From JAUASV01 sp047605685 (GTDB lineage: Bacteria; Actinomycetota; Actinomycetes; Actinomycetales; Microbacteriaceae): DNA of 9,867 nt. Numbering within the stretch: the first letter of the stretch is position 1; each line of letters begins with the position of its first letter. Below, piece after piece: positions 1 to 5,969 of the stretch. The stretch is taken from positions 1 to 9,867 of the forward strand of contig JASGFF010000079.1 of assembly GCA_047605685.1 (NCBI GenBank). Reading direction: 5' to 3'. Under the pieces are notes generated by a model that made no database searches, was not told where the DNA came from, and was given only the letters and a program-made list of their open reading frames with translations. Made by a program: the position numbers and the translations under genes.

Positions 1-2
1 TG

Positions 3-1550
3 CTGGCGGCCGCGGCCGGCCTGGGCGCCGGCGCCGTGGGCCTCGGCGCGGCCGAGCTCGTCGCGGCGCTGCTGGGCGGACTGGGGCTCGCCGAGACGGG
101 GGAGCCGTTCGCGGCGATCGGCTCGCTCGCGATCGACCTGACGCCCGGTGCCGTGCGCGAGGGCGTCATCGGGCTGTTCGGCACCGGCGACAAGGCGTTC
201 CTCGGCGCCGTGCTCGTGGCGGCGGTGCTGGCGGTCGGCGCGCTCGCCGGCCTCGCCGAGCTGCGCCGGCCGCCGCTGGGCTCCGCGGTGTTCGCCGGCG
301 TCGGCCTGCTCGGGCTGGTCGCCGCCGTCACCCGGGCCGACGGCGGCGCGCTCGCGGCGCTGCCCGCCGTGGTCGGGGCCGCGCTCAGCATCCCGCTGCT
401 GCGGATGCTGCGCCGTCGGCTGCTGGAGTGGACCCAGCCGCTCGGCCGCGCCGAGGCGCTGCTCCCGGCCCCCCGCGTGCTCGAGCGCCGTCGCTTCCTG
501 GGGCTGCTCGCCGGCGCGGGCGCGGGCGGCGCGGTCGTGGCCGTGGCCGCCCGCGGCTTCGCCGTGAGCTCCGGCTCGGTGGCCTCGGAGCGGGCCGCGC
601 TGCGGCTGCCGGATCCGGTATCCTCGGCACCGTCGGTGCCGGCGAGCGCGGAGCTGGGGGTCGACGGGCTGGCGAGCTGGCTCACCTCCGCCGCGGCGTT
701 CTACCGCATCGACACCGCGCTCACGGTGCCGCGGCTCGCGACATCCGACTGGAGCCTCACCATCACCGGTCTCGTGGACCGGGACGTCGTGCTCGGCTGG
801 GACGAGCTGCTCGCGCTGCCGTTCGTCGAGCGCTACATCACGCTCGCCTGCGTCTCGAACGAGGTCGGCGGCGATCTCATCGGCAACGCCCGCTGGCTCG
901 GCGTCCCGGTGCGCCAGCTGCTCGCGAGCGCGGGCCCGAGCGCCGAGGCGGACATGGTGCTCTCCCGCAGCGTCGACGGCTTCACCGCCGGCACGCCGCT
1001 GTCGGTGCTGCAGGACGAGGGCACCGACGCGCTCGTCGCGATCGGCATGAACGGCTCGCCGCTGCCGCTCGAGCACGGCTATCCCGCGCGGCTGGTGGTG
1101 CCCGGGCTGTACGGCTACGTCTCGGCGACCAAGTGGCTGACCGAGCTGAAGGTCACGAGCTTCGCCGCCGACCAGGGCTACTGGGTGCCGCTCGGCTGGG
1201 CGGCGAAGGGCCCGATCAAGCTCGCCTCCCGCATCGACACGCCGCACGAGGGCGACAGCCTCGACGCCGGGCGGGTCGTGATCGCGGGCGTCGCCTGGCG
1301 GCAGCACGTGGGCATCGCGGCCGTCGAGGTGCAGATCGACGACGGCGACTGGCAGCCGGCGTCGCTCGCGACCGTCGTCACCGTCGACAGCTGGCTGCAG
1401 TGGTCGCTCGCCTGGGACGCCACGGCGGGCTCGCACCGCATACGGGTGCGGGCCACGGATGCCGAGGGCGAGGTGCAGACCGCCGAGGAGGCCGCGCCGG
1501 CGCCCGACGGGGCCACCGGGTGGCACACCATCGAGGTGTCGGTCGGCTGA
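3..1550 (+). CDS. Membrane-anchored sulfite-oxidase-like molybdopterin oxidoreductase (5' partial)
   Basis: The reading frame is open to the left window edge, so the true start lies upstream; 515 residues are visible. The first ~180 visible residues are hydrophobic and Ala/Gly/Leu-rich with about five possible membrane segments. The last segment follows an ERRRFLG stretch (about nt 483-503) that resembles an internal twin-arginine motif. The oxidoreductase molybdopterin-binding domain follows (about nt 700-1170). It has the block ITLACVSNEVGG, whose Cys at nt 849-851 is the expected molybdenum-ligating thiolate, and the family block HGYPARLVVPGLYGY (about nt 1074-1118). After GPIKLASRID comes the Mo-co dimerisation, Ig-like domain to the C-terminus. 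By family it is a sulfite-oxidase or YedY-like reductase/oxidase facing outside the membrane. The substrate cannot be read from sequence. No heme c motif (CxxCH) is visible, so its electron partner is unknown. The next genes are copper genes with their own promoter, so a shared function is not implied. Confidence 0.9.
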   Translation: MAAAAGLGAGAVGLGAAELVAALLGGLGLAETGEPFAAIGSLAIDLTPGAVREGVIGLFGTGDKAFLGAVLVAAVLAVGALAGLAELRRPPLGSAVFAGVGLLGLVAAVTRADGGALAALPAVVGAALSIPLLRMLRRRLLEWTQPLGRAEALLPAPRVLERRRFLGLLAGAGAGGAVVAVAARGFAVSSGSVASERAALRLPDPVSSAPSVPASAELGVDGLASWLTSAAAFYRIDTALTVPRLATSDWSLTITGLVDRDVVLGWDELLALPFVERYITLACVSNEVGGDLIGNARWLGVPVRQLLASAGPSAEADMVLSRSVDGFTAGTPLSVLQDEGTDALVAIGMNGSPLPLEHGYPARLVVPGLYGYVSATKWLTELKVTSFAADQGYWVPLGWAAKGPIKLASRIDTPHEGDSLDAGRVVIAGVAWRQHVGIAAVEVQIDDGDWQPASLATVVTVDSWLQWSLAWDATAGSHRIRVRATDAEGEVQTAEEAAPAPDGATGWHTIEVSVG

Positions 1551-1594
1551 CGGGCCGACGGCGGGCCCGCCGCCGGTGCGGTCCCTGCGGTTCT

Positions 1595-1611
1595 CGGCCC
1601 CGGCGGGGCCG
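1595..1611 (+). terminator. Possible terminator hairpin after the molybdo-oxidoreductase
   Basis: CGGCCCC and GGGGCCG form a perfect 7-bp stem with a 3-nt GGC loop, 45 bp after the stop codon. There is no T tract, which is common for high-GC actinobacterial terminators. A separate loopless 14-bp palindrome lies just upstream at 1559-1572. The position, between a stop codon and a new promoter, supports termination, but GC-rich DNA makes such stems by chance. Confidence 0.4.
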
Positions 1612-1660
1612 CGTCGCCGGCACGACCCTTGTAGCCCGCGAATCCCTGTCGCCGTTCGGC

Positions 1661-1694
1661 ATACCCCATACCCTGATCGGGTATATGATGGGGG
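1661..1694 (+). promoter_or_regulatory. Copper-responsive CsoR-type operator overlapping the csoR promoter
   Basis: ATACCC-TGATC-GGGTAT at 1668-1684 is a perfect 6-bp inverted repeat with a 5-bp spacer, and matches the G-tract/TA pattern of known CsoR operators. An extra ATACCCC copy abuts it on the left (1661-1667). CCCCAT at 1664-1669 is mirrored by ATGGGG at 1688-1693, giving a wider imperfect dyad. Two -10-like boxes fall inside: TACCCT (1669-1674, TANNNT type) and TATGAT (1684-1689). The first would leave a ~29-nt leader that contains the Shine-Dalgarno sequence GGAGAGG (1696-1702), so I favour it. No good -35 is visible. Binding here would block RNA polymerase, giving autoregulation of the copper operon. 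Confidence 0.7.
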
Positions 1695-1709
1695 CGGAGA
1701 GGCGGACCG

Positions 1710-1991
1710 ATGCACGGATACGTGGGCGACAAGGAGGCTCTGCTGGCCCGGCTGCGGCGCGCGGAGGGCCAGGTGCGCGGCATCGCGCGCATGGTCGAGG
1801 AGGAGAGCTACTGCATCGACGTGCTCACCCAGGTCTCCGCGGCGACCAAGGCGCTCGAGGCGGTGGCGCTCACGCTGCTGGACGACCACCTGACCCACTG
1901 CGTCGCCGAGGCGACGGCGCAGGGCGGCGCGGTCGCGGACGAGAAGCTGCGCGAGGCGAGCGCCGCGATCGCCCGGCTGGTGAGGTCATGA
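1710..1991 (+). CDS. csoR: CsoR-family copper-sensing repressor
   Basis: The 93-residue all-helical protein is a DUF156/CsoR repressor. The three Cu(I) ligands are present with the classic spacing: Cys35 (EESYC), His60 (LDDH) and Cys64 (LTHC), that is 25 and 4 residues apart, as in the Mycobacterium tuberculosis prototype (C36-H61-C65). The N-terminal RLRRAEGQVRGI block is the conserved family helix, with basic residues used in DNA binding. Family knowledge: the apo-tetramer represses and Cu(I) binding releases DNA. The ATG start is supported by GGAGAGG 7 nt upstream. It heads an operon with a chaperone and a Cu+ ATPase, so a copper role is much more likely than the related formaldehyde (FrmR) or nickel (RcnR) roles. 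Its TGA overlaps a downstream ATG (ATGA at 1988-1991). The C-terminus is short, with no extension. Confidence 0.95.
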   Translation: MHGYVGDKEALLARLRRAEGQVRGIARMVEEESYCIDVLTQVSAATKALEAVALTLLDDHLTHCVAEATAQGGAVADEKLREASAAIARLVRS

Positions 1992-2032
1992 GGCCGATCA
2001 TGCGATCGAGGAAGGGCACGGGAACGAGATGA
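1988..2032 (+). CDS. 14-codon relay ORF between csoR and the copper chaperone gene
   Basis: A small open frame, MRPIMRSRKGTGTR, starts in an ATGA shared with the csoR stop and ends in an ATGA shared with the start of the next gene (2029). It is strongly basic (4 Arg and 1 Lys in 14) and has no recognisable domain. There is no clear Shine-Dalgarno of its own, so translation would depend on termination-reinitiation by ribosomes leaving csoR. The likely role, if any, is to carry ribosomes across the gap between csoR and the chaperone gene. It may equally be a coincidence, especially if the next gene really starts at GTG 2068, which has its own ribosome site. Confidence 0.3.
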   Translation: MRPIMRSRKGTGTR

Positions 2033-2430
2033 GCGCCACCGGGGAGAACGCAACCGAGGAGAGCACCGTGGACACGGATACGGCGGGCACGAACACCGCG
2101 GGGACGGGTGCCGTGCGGCGGCACGAGCTGGGCCTGACAGCGAAGGGGGAGGGATGCCACTGCGGCTCGGCGCACGCGCCGACGGCCGCGGCACCGGCAT
2201 CCGGCTCGGCCGACGAGAGCGTCTGGCTCGTGGAGGGCATGACCTGCGCGCACTGCGTGCGCAGCGTCACCGAGGCGATCTCCGCGCTCGACGGCGTGAC
2301 CGGGGTGAGCATCGAGCTGAGCCCCGGCGGACGCTCGCGAGTCACCGTCGCCGCCGAGAGCCGGCCGGAGCGGGCGCGGCTGCGGGCGGCCGTCGAGGAC
2401 GCCGGCTACACGCTCGTCGCCGAGCCATGA
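2029..2430 (+). CDS. CopZ-like heavy-metal-associated domain protein with Cys-rich N-terminal extension
   Basis: The 133-residue protein has a C-terminal HMA domain (about residues 64-133) with the metal loop GMTCAHC (Cys73, Cys76), followed by the usual beta-alpha-beta pattern to the C-terminus. Classical CopZ is only ~68 residues. Here a ~63-residue extension precedes the domain: a Thr/Gly/Asn-rich stretch, then RRHELGLTAKGEGCHCGSAH with Cys43, Cys45 and flanking His44/His49, which could be a second Cu(I) site. Expected role: cytosolic Cu(I) chaperone passing copper to the CopA HMA domain and/or to CsoR. Start choice: ATG 2029 overlaps the preceding ORF (ATGA), but in-frame GTG 2068 has a better Shine-Dalgarno (GAGGAGAG, 2056-2063). 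Both starts keep the Cys pair. The stop overlaps the copA start (ATGA, 2427-2430), so the two are probably translationally coupled. Confidence 0.88.
   Translation: MSATGENATEESTVDTDTAGTNTAGTGAVRRHELGLTAKGEGCHCGSAHAPTAAAPASGSADESVWLVEGMTCAHCVRSVTEAISALDGVTGVSIELSPGGRSRVTVAAESRPERARLRAAVEDAGYTLVAEP
2056..2063 (+). promoter_or_regulatory. Internal Shine-Dalgarno supporting alternative GTG start at 2068
   Basis: GAGGAGAG lies 4 nt before an in-frame GTG at 2068-2070 (6 nt if counted from the AGGAG core). It is the best ribosome site near the chaperone gene; the ATG at 2029 has only a weak GGGA-type site. It could give a 120-residue product lacking only the first 13 residues. Confidence 0.4.
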
Positions 2431-4610
2431 CCGCCGCCGTCGAGGTCGAGCTCGACATCGCCGGCATGACCTGCGCCTCCTGCGTGAGCCGCATCGAGCG
2501 CAGGCTGAACGGGCTGCCCGGCGTCGCCGCCACCGTGAACCTCGCGACCGAGCGGGCCCGGGTGCGCTCCGAGGGCGTGCCCGCCGAGGAGCTCATCGCC
2601 GCCGTGCAGGCCGCCGGCTACGACGCCAGCGTCGTGACGCCGGACGCCGCGCCGGCGGGCGAGGGCGCGCACGCCGCGCTCGGGCGGCGCCTGGCCGTCT
2701 CCGCGGTGCTCTCGGCGCCGGTCGCGGTGCTGTCGATGGTGCCGGCGCTGCAGTTCCCGTCCTGGCAGTGGCTCGCCCTGGCGCTCACCACGCCCGTGGC
2801 GCTGTGGGGGGCCTGGCCGTTCCACCGCGCCGCCGCCGTCAACGCCCGCCACGGCGCCGTCACCATGGACACGCTCGTGAGCCTCGGGGTGCTCGCCGCC
2901 TTCGGCTGGTCGCTCAGCGCCGTGCCGCTCGGCGGCGACACCTACCTGGAGGTCGCCGCGCTGGTGACGGTGCTCATCCTCGCCGGCCGCTACCTCGAGA
3001 GCCGGGCCAAGCGCCGGGCCGGACGGGCGCTGCGCGAGCTGCTCGAGCTCGGCGCCAAGGACGCCGCGCTGCTGCGCGACGGCGTCGAGAGCCGGGTGCC
3101 GGTGGCACGGCTGCGGATCGGCGACGAGGTGCTGGTGCGCCCGGGGGAGCGGATCGCCTCCGACGGGATCGTGGTCGACGGCTCCTCCGCCGTGGACGAG
3201 AGCATGCTCACCGGGGAGCCGGTGCCGGTCGAGGTCGGCCCCGGCGACCGGGTGACGGGCGCGACGGTGAACGTCGGCGGCCGGCTCGTGGTGAGGATCG
3301 AGCGGACCGGAGCCGACACCGAGCTGGCCCGGCTGGCGCGGCTCGTCGAGCGTGCGCAGAGCGGCAAGGCTCGGGTGCAGCGCCTCGCCGACCGGGTCTC
3401 GGCGGTGTTCGTGCCCGTGGTCATCGCCCTCGCGGCGGCCGCCGCGGTCGGCTGGGCGCTGGCCGGGGCCACGCCCGCTGTCGTGGTCACCGCTGCGGTG
3501 ACGACGCTCATCATCGCCTGCCCCTGCGCGCTCGGCCTCGCGACGCCCACCGCGCTGCTCGTCGCCAGCGGTCGCGGCGCCCAGCTGGGCATCGTCATCC
3601 GCGGCCCGGAGGCGCTGGAGCGCACCCGCCGCGTCGACACCGTCGTGCTCGACAAGACCGGCACGATCACGAGCGGCCGGATGACGGTGACCGAGGTCCG
3701 GCCGCTGCCGGGCACGGCACCGGAGGAGCTGCTGCGGCTCGCGGCCGCGGTGGAGCAGGGCTCCGAGCATCCGATCGCCCGGGCGATCGTCACCGCCGCG
3801 GGCGACGCCGGGGCCGTTCCCACGACCGGGTTCTCCGCGCACGCGGGCTTCGGCGTGCAGGCTCTCGTCGAGGGCCGGCTCGTCGTGGTCGGCCGGCTCG
3901 GCTGGCTGCGCGAGCACTGGTCGCTCGCGGTGCCGGCGGCGCTCGCCGAGCAGGCCGCCGACGCGGCCGGTGCCGAGGTCGGTACCGAGGTCGGTGGGGC
4001 CGAGGCGGGCGGAGCCACGGTCGCCGCCGTCGCCTGGGACGGCGAGCTGCGTGGCACGATCGCCGTCGCCGACACCGTGAAGCCGACGAGCGCCGCGGCC
4101 GTGGCCCGGCTGCGACGGCTTGGGCTCGAGCCGATCCTGCTCACCGGCGACGGTGCCGGTGCCGCGCGGACCGTCGCGACGGCCGTCGGCATCCACGACG
4201 TCCGCGCCGGCGTCACCCCGGCCGGCAAGCTCGCCGCGGTGCACGCGCTGCAGGCCGAGGGCCGCACGGTGGCGATGGTCGGCGACGGCATCAACGACTC
4301 CGCGGCGCTGGCCGCAGCCGACCTCGGCATCGCGATGGGCACCGGCACCGATGCGGCGATGACGGCGAGCGATCTCACCATCGTCGCCGGCGACCTGCTG
4401 CTCGTCGCCGACGCGATCCTGCTGGCCCGCCGCACCCTGCGCACGATCAAGGGCAACCTGTTCTGGGCGTTCGCCTACAACGTCGCCGCGATCCCCCTGG
4501 CGATGCTCGGCCTGCTCAACCCGGTCATCGCGGCGGCGGCGATGGCGTTCTCCTCGGTGTTCGTCGTCACGAACAGCCTGCGGCTGCGCCGCTTCCGGCT
4601 CGGGCGTTAA
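2427..4610 (+). CDS. copA: Cu(I)-exporting P1B-type ATPase CopA
   Basis: The 727-residue protein is a full-length heavy-metal P-type ATPase that exports Cu(I) across the cytoplasmic membrane at the cost of ATP. Order of motifs: one N-terminal HMA domain with GMTCASC (Cys16, Cys19); membrane helices from ~residue 88; actuator loop DESMLTGEP (TGE 262-264); transmembrane metal site CPC (365-367); phosphorylation site DKTGT (Asp409); HP motif (SEHP, His448); hinge GDGIND (619-624); and last helices with YN (684-685) and MAFSS (706-710). CPC plus YN plus MxxSS is the Cu+/Ag+ (P1B-1) signature. The start is set by the ATGA overlap with the chaperone gene and by the HMA domain starting soon after; the frame is also open upstream, but that is a shadow. 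The nucleotide-binding domain carries a small Gly/Glu/Val repeat (residues ~515-530). It is the last gene of the csoR operon. Confidence 0.96.
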   Translation: MTAAVEVELDIAGMTCASCVSRIERRLNGLPGVAATVNLATERARVRSEGVPAEELIAAVQAAGYDASVVTPDAAPAGEGAHAALGRRLAVSAVLSAPVAVLSMVPALQFPSWQWLALALTTPVALWGAWPFHRAAAVNARHGAVTMDTLVSLGVLAAFGWSLSAVPLGGDTYLEVAALVTVLILAGRYLESRAKRRAGRALRELLELGAKDAALLRDGVESRVPVARLRIGDEVLVRPGERIASDGIVVDGSSAVDESMLTGEPVPVEVGPGDRVTGATVNVGGRLVVRIERTGADTELARLARLVERAQSGKARVQRLADRVSAVFVPVVIALAAAAAVGWALAGATPAVVVTAAVTTLIIACPCALGLATPTALLVASGRGAQLGIVIRGPEALERTRRVDTVVLDKTGTITSGRMTVTEVRPLPGTAPEELLRLAAAVEQGSEHPIARAIVTAAGDAGAVPTTGFSAHAGFGVQALVEGRLVVVGRLGWLREHWSLAVPAALAEQAADAAGAEVGTEVGGAEAGGATVAAVAWDGELRGTIAVADTVKPTSAAAVARLRRLGLEPILLTGDGAGAARTVATAVGIHDVRAGVTPAGKLAAVHALQAEGRTVAMVGDGINDSAALAAADLGIAMGTGTDAAMTASDLTIVAGDLLLVADAILLARRTLRTIKGNLFWAFAYNVAAIPLAMLGLLNPVIAAAAMAFSSVFVVTNSLRLRRFRLGR

Positions 4611-4639
4611 GGGCGCGGGCGGACGGTCCGCCCGCGCCC
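4611..4639 (+). terminator. Strong hairpin terminator of the copper operon
   Basis: Immediately after the copA TAA, GGGCGCGGGCGGAC and GTCCGCCCGCGCCC form a perfect inverted repeat of 14-bp arms around a single G, folding as a ~12-bp all-GC stem with a 5-nt loop. No T tract follows, so it would be an I-shaped terminator or a 3' stabilising stem. It separates the operon from the following regulator fragment. Confidence 0.75.
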
Positions 4640-5230
4640 GTCGCGGACGACGCGGACGCCCCGACGCGATCTCATCTGGTGGCCGCCGCGCGAGAGCTGC
4701 CCGACGCCCCGGTCGACACGGTGCTGATGGACGACGAGCGCACCGCTCGTCGGATGGCGCGCGACCTCGTCGAGGAGGGACACCAGCGGGTCGCGTTCAT
4801 CGGCAACATCGTGACGGTGTCCGCCCACCGCGTGCGCTATCAGGCCCTCGTCGACGAGCTGGGGCAGGCGGGCGTCACCCTCGACCCGCGGCTGGTGCGC
4901 GGCGTGAGCGATGACGTGGTCGACGCCCGGGGCGTCGCGGCGTCGTTCCTCGAGCTGCCGCATCCTCCCACGGCGATCGTCGCCGCCAACAACCGGATCA
5001 CGGTCGGCGCGCTGAAGGCGTACGCCGACGCGGTTCGGGCCGGTGCGCGCGGAGAGTCCCTCCCGGTCATGGCGGCCTTCGACGAGATCGAGCTGGCGCC
5101 GCTGCTCACCGTGCGCACCCGCGCCTACGCCAGCGACCCTCGTGAGCTCGGGCGTGCCGCAGCTCGTCTGCTCTTCGACCGCCTCGACGGCGCGGTGACG
5201 GGGGACGCGTTGCGGCTCGTGCTGCCGTAG
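4640..5230 (+). pseudogene. LacI-family regulator remnant (ligand-binding half only)
   Basis: The frame encodes the second half of a LacI/GalR-type periplasmic-binding-like core. Family landmarks are APVDTVLMDDERTARRMA, LVEEGHQRVAFIGN, the Arg-rich segment VSAHRVRYQALVDEL, PTAIVAANNRITVGALKA, LPVMAAFDEIELAPLL and the closing DPRELGRAAARLLFDRL. A full protein is ~340 residues with an N-terminal helix-turn-helix. Here that domain and the first third of the core are missing, because upstream sequence is the copA terminator and copA itself. The C-terminus also stops at RLVLP, a few residues short of the usual end. Possible in-frame starts are GTG 4679, GTG 4721 and ATG 4727, none with a good ribosome site. 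A stand-alone ~170-183-residue product could be made but could not bind DNA, so I call it a remnant. Its former target and ligand are unknown. Confidence 0.75.
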
Positions 5231-5257
5231 CGCGAGGCCGGGGGAGGACGCATCCGG

Positions 5258-5270
5258 TCGGCTCAGCCGA
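5258..5270. terminator. Short palindrome between converging lacI remnant and vapC
   Basis: TCGGCT-C-AGCCGA is a perfect 6-bp-arm inverted repeat overlapping the vapC stop codon (TCA at 5263-5265 on this strand). The two flanking genes converge here. With a 1-nt centre it can form only a short stem, so a terminator role is weak inference. Confidence 0.25.
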
Positions 5271-5637
5271 GCAGGAGCACGTCGTACCGGCGGCATGCGG
5301 CGTCGACGCTCGCCAGCCGCAGCTGCTCCACCCGGGCCTGGGCGATCAGCATCCGGTCGAAGGGGTCGCGGTGGTGCCAGGGAAGTGTCAGGAGCTCCCG
5401 GGCATGGTGGCCGCCGAACGGCAATGCCTCGAAGCCGGAGGAGTCGACAGCGTCCCAGAACTCCTCGGGGATCCGGAGCTTGCCGAGCGACGCCTTGATC
5501 GCCACCTCTCCGAGGGATACCGCCGACACGAGCACGTCGTTGCCGGGGTCCGCGATCACGTCACGGAAGGCAGAGGGCAGTGCCGCGTCGTCGGCGAGCC
5601 ACCACAGCAGCACGTGCGTGTCGAGCAGCAGCCTCAC
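5263..5637 (-). CDS. vapC: VapC-type PIN-domain ribonuclease toxin
   Basis: The 124-residue protein is a PIN-domain toxin of the VapC group related to cyanobacterial Sll0205. Acidic Mg2+-site residues are all in place: Asp6 (RLLLDTH), Glu44 (SLGEVAIK), Asp91/Asp94 (HHRDPFDRMLIAQA) and Asp112 (SVDAA). The tryptophan pair after DTHVLL and the HHRDPFDR block are typical of the group. Such toxins cleave RNA, often tRNA or rRNA, when their antitoxin is lost; the target here is unknown. I chose GTG at 5637-5635 because it gives the canonical N-terminus MRLLLDTH, a 4-base GTGA overlap with the vapB stop and AGGAG 9 nt upstream. A GTG at 5649 would add four residues (MARR). It is co-transcribed with and translationally coupled to the antitoxin gene. 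The catalytic site is complete, so it is probably active. Confidence 0.9.
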   Translation of the reverse strand: MRLLLDTHVLLWWLADDAALPSAFRDVIADPGNDVLVSAVSLGEVAIKASLGKLRIPEEFWDAVDSSGFEALPFGGHHARELLTLPWHHRDPFDRMLIAQARVEQLRLASVDAACRRYDVLLLG

Positions 5638-5864
5638 ACGCCGAGCCACTCCTCGATCTCGGCCTCATCGAGATCGAAGTCTTCGCCCACCTCGATCCGG
5701 CCCTTCAACGCACCAGGGACACGCTCCCGCGCGGCCCCGGGCACCGGCCCGAGATGCGCGATCGGCCGACCGTTGCGCGCGATCACGATCGACTCGCCCC
5801 GCTCGGCACGCGCGAGCAGACGCGATAGCGACGACTTGGCGTCGTAGACGTTGACGACCTCCAT
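5634..5864 (-). CDS. vapB: VapB antitoxin, Phd/YefM-type
   Basis: The 76-residue protein has the Phd/YefM N-terminal fold used for DNA binding and dimerisation (VNVYDAKSSLSRLLARAERGESIVIARNGRPIAHLGPV), and an acidic C-terminal tail (VGEDFDLDEAEIEEWLGV) that in this family wraps the toxin and blocks its active site. It precedes the PIN toxin gene in the standard antitoxin-first order, overlapping it by 4 bases. Start choice: ATG 5864 begins the conserved MEVVNV; an in-frame GTG at 5870 would add two residues. There is no Shine-Dalgarno before either start. Instead TACCCT (TANNNT -10 box, 5876-5871 on the minus strand) ends exactly 6 nt before the ATG, which fits a leaderless mRNA. An 18-bp near-palindrome upstream is the likely autoregulatory site. 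Confidence 0.88.
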   Translation of the reverse strand: MEVVNVYDAKSSLSRLLARAERGESIVIARNGRPIAHLGPVPGAARERVPGALKGRIEVGEDFDLDEAEIEEWLGV

Positions 5865-5870
5865 CGGCAC

Positions 5871-5900
5871 AGGGTATCGGGTCTGGTCAGATCTGGCCAG
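5871..5900 (-). promoter_or_regulatory. vapBC promoter and palindromic operator
   Basis: CTGGTCAGATCTGGCCAG at 5883-5900 is an 18-bp near-perfect palindrome (8 of 9 base pairs), placed just upstream of the -10-like TACCCT (5871-5876 on the minus strand). It covers the -35 zone, where no good hexamer is seen. Toxin-antitoxin complexes of this family normally bind such palindromes and repress their own promoter. The operator assignment is inference from position and symmetry. Confidence 0.55.
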
Positions 5901-5969
5901 GGAGGGTGTGCGATCCGGCGGGCTGGCCGGCCGTCGAGCTCCCGCCGTCCCGCGCGCCCGGTTTCAGCG

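Noticed and set aside
1559..1572. CGGCGGGCCCGCCG palindrome as an operator
   Set aside because: A loopless GC-only palindrome is expected by chance at this base composition and lies between a stop codon and a better hairpin.
428..2032. Plus-strand 534-codon frame spanning the oxidoreductase end and csoR
   Set aside because: Almost entirely Arg/Gly/Ala, in a different frame from two certain genes. Only its last 14 codons are worth keeping, as the relay ORF.
2406..4244. Long minus-strand open frame (612 codons) opposite copA
   Set aside because: It is antisense to a well-supported P-type ATPase; composition is Arg/Gly/His-rich with no motif, typical of a GC-skew shadow frame. The same holds for the minus frame 2990-4456.
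5872..5877. GGGTAT near vapB as a second CsoR site
   Set aside because: Only a half-site; no ATACCC partner lies within reach, and vapBC has its own palindrome.
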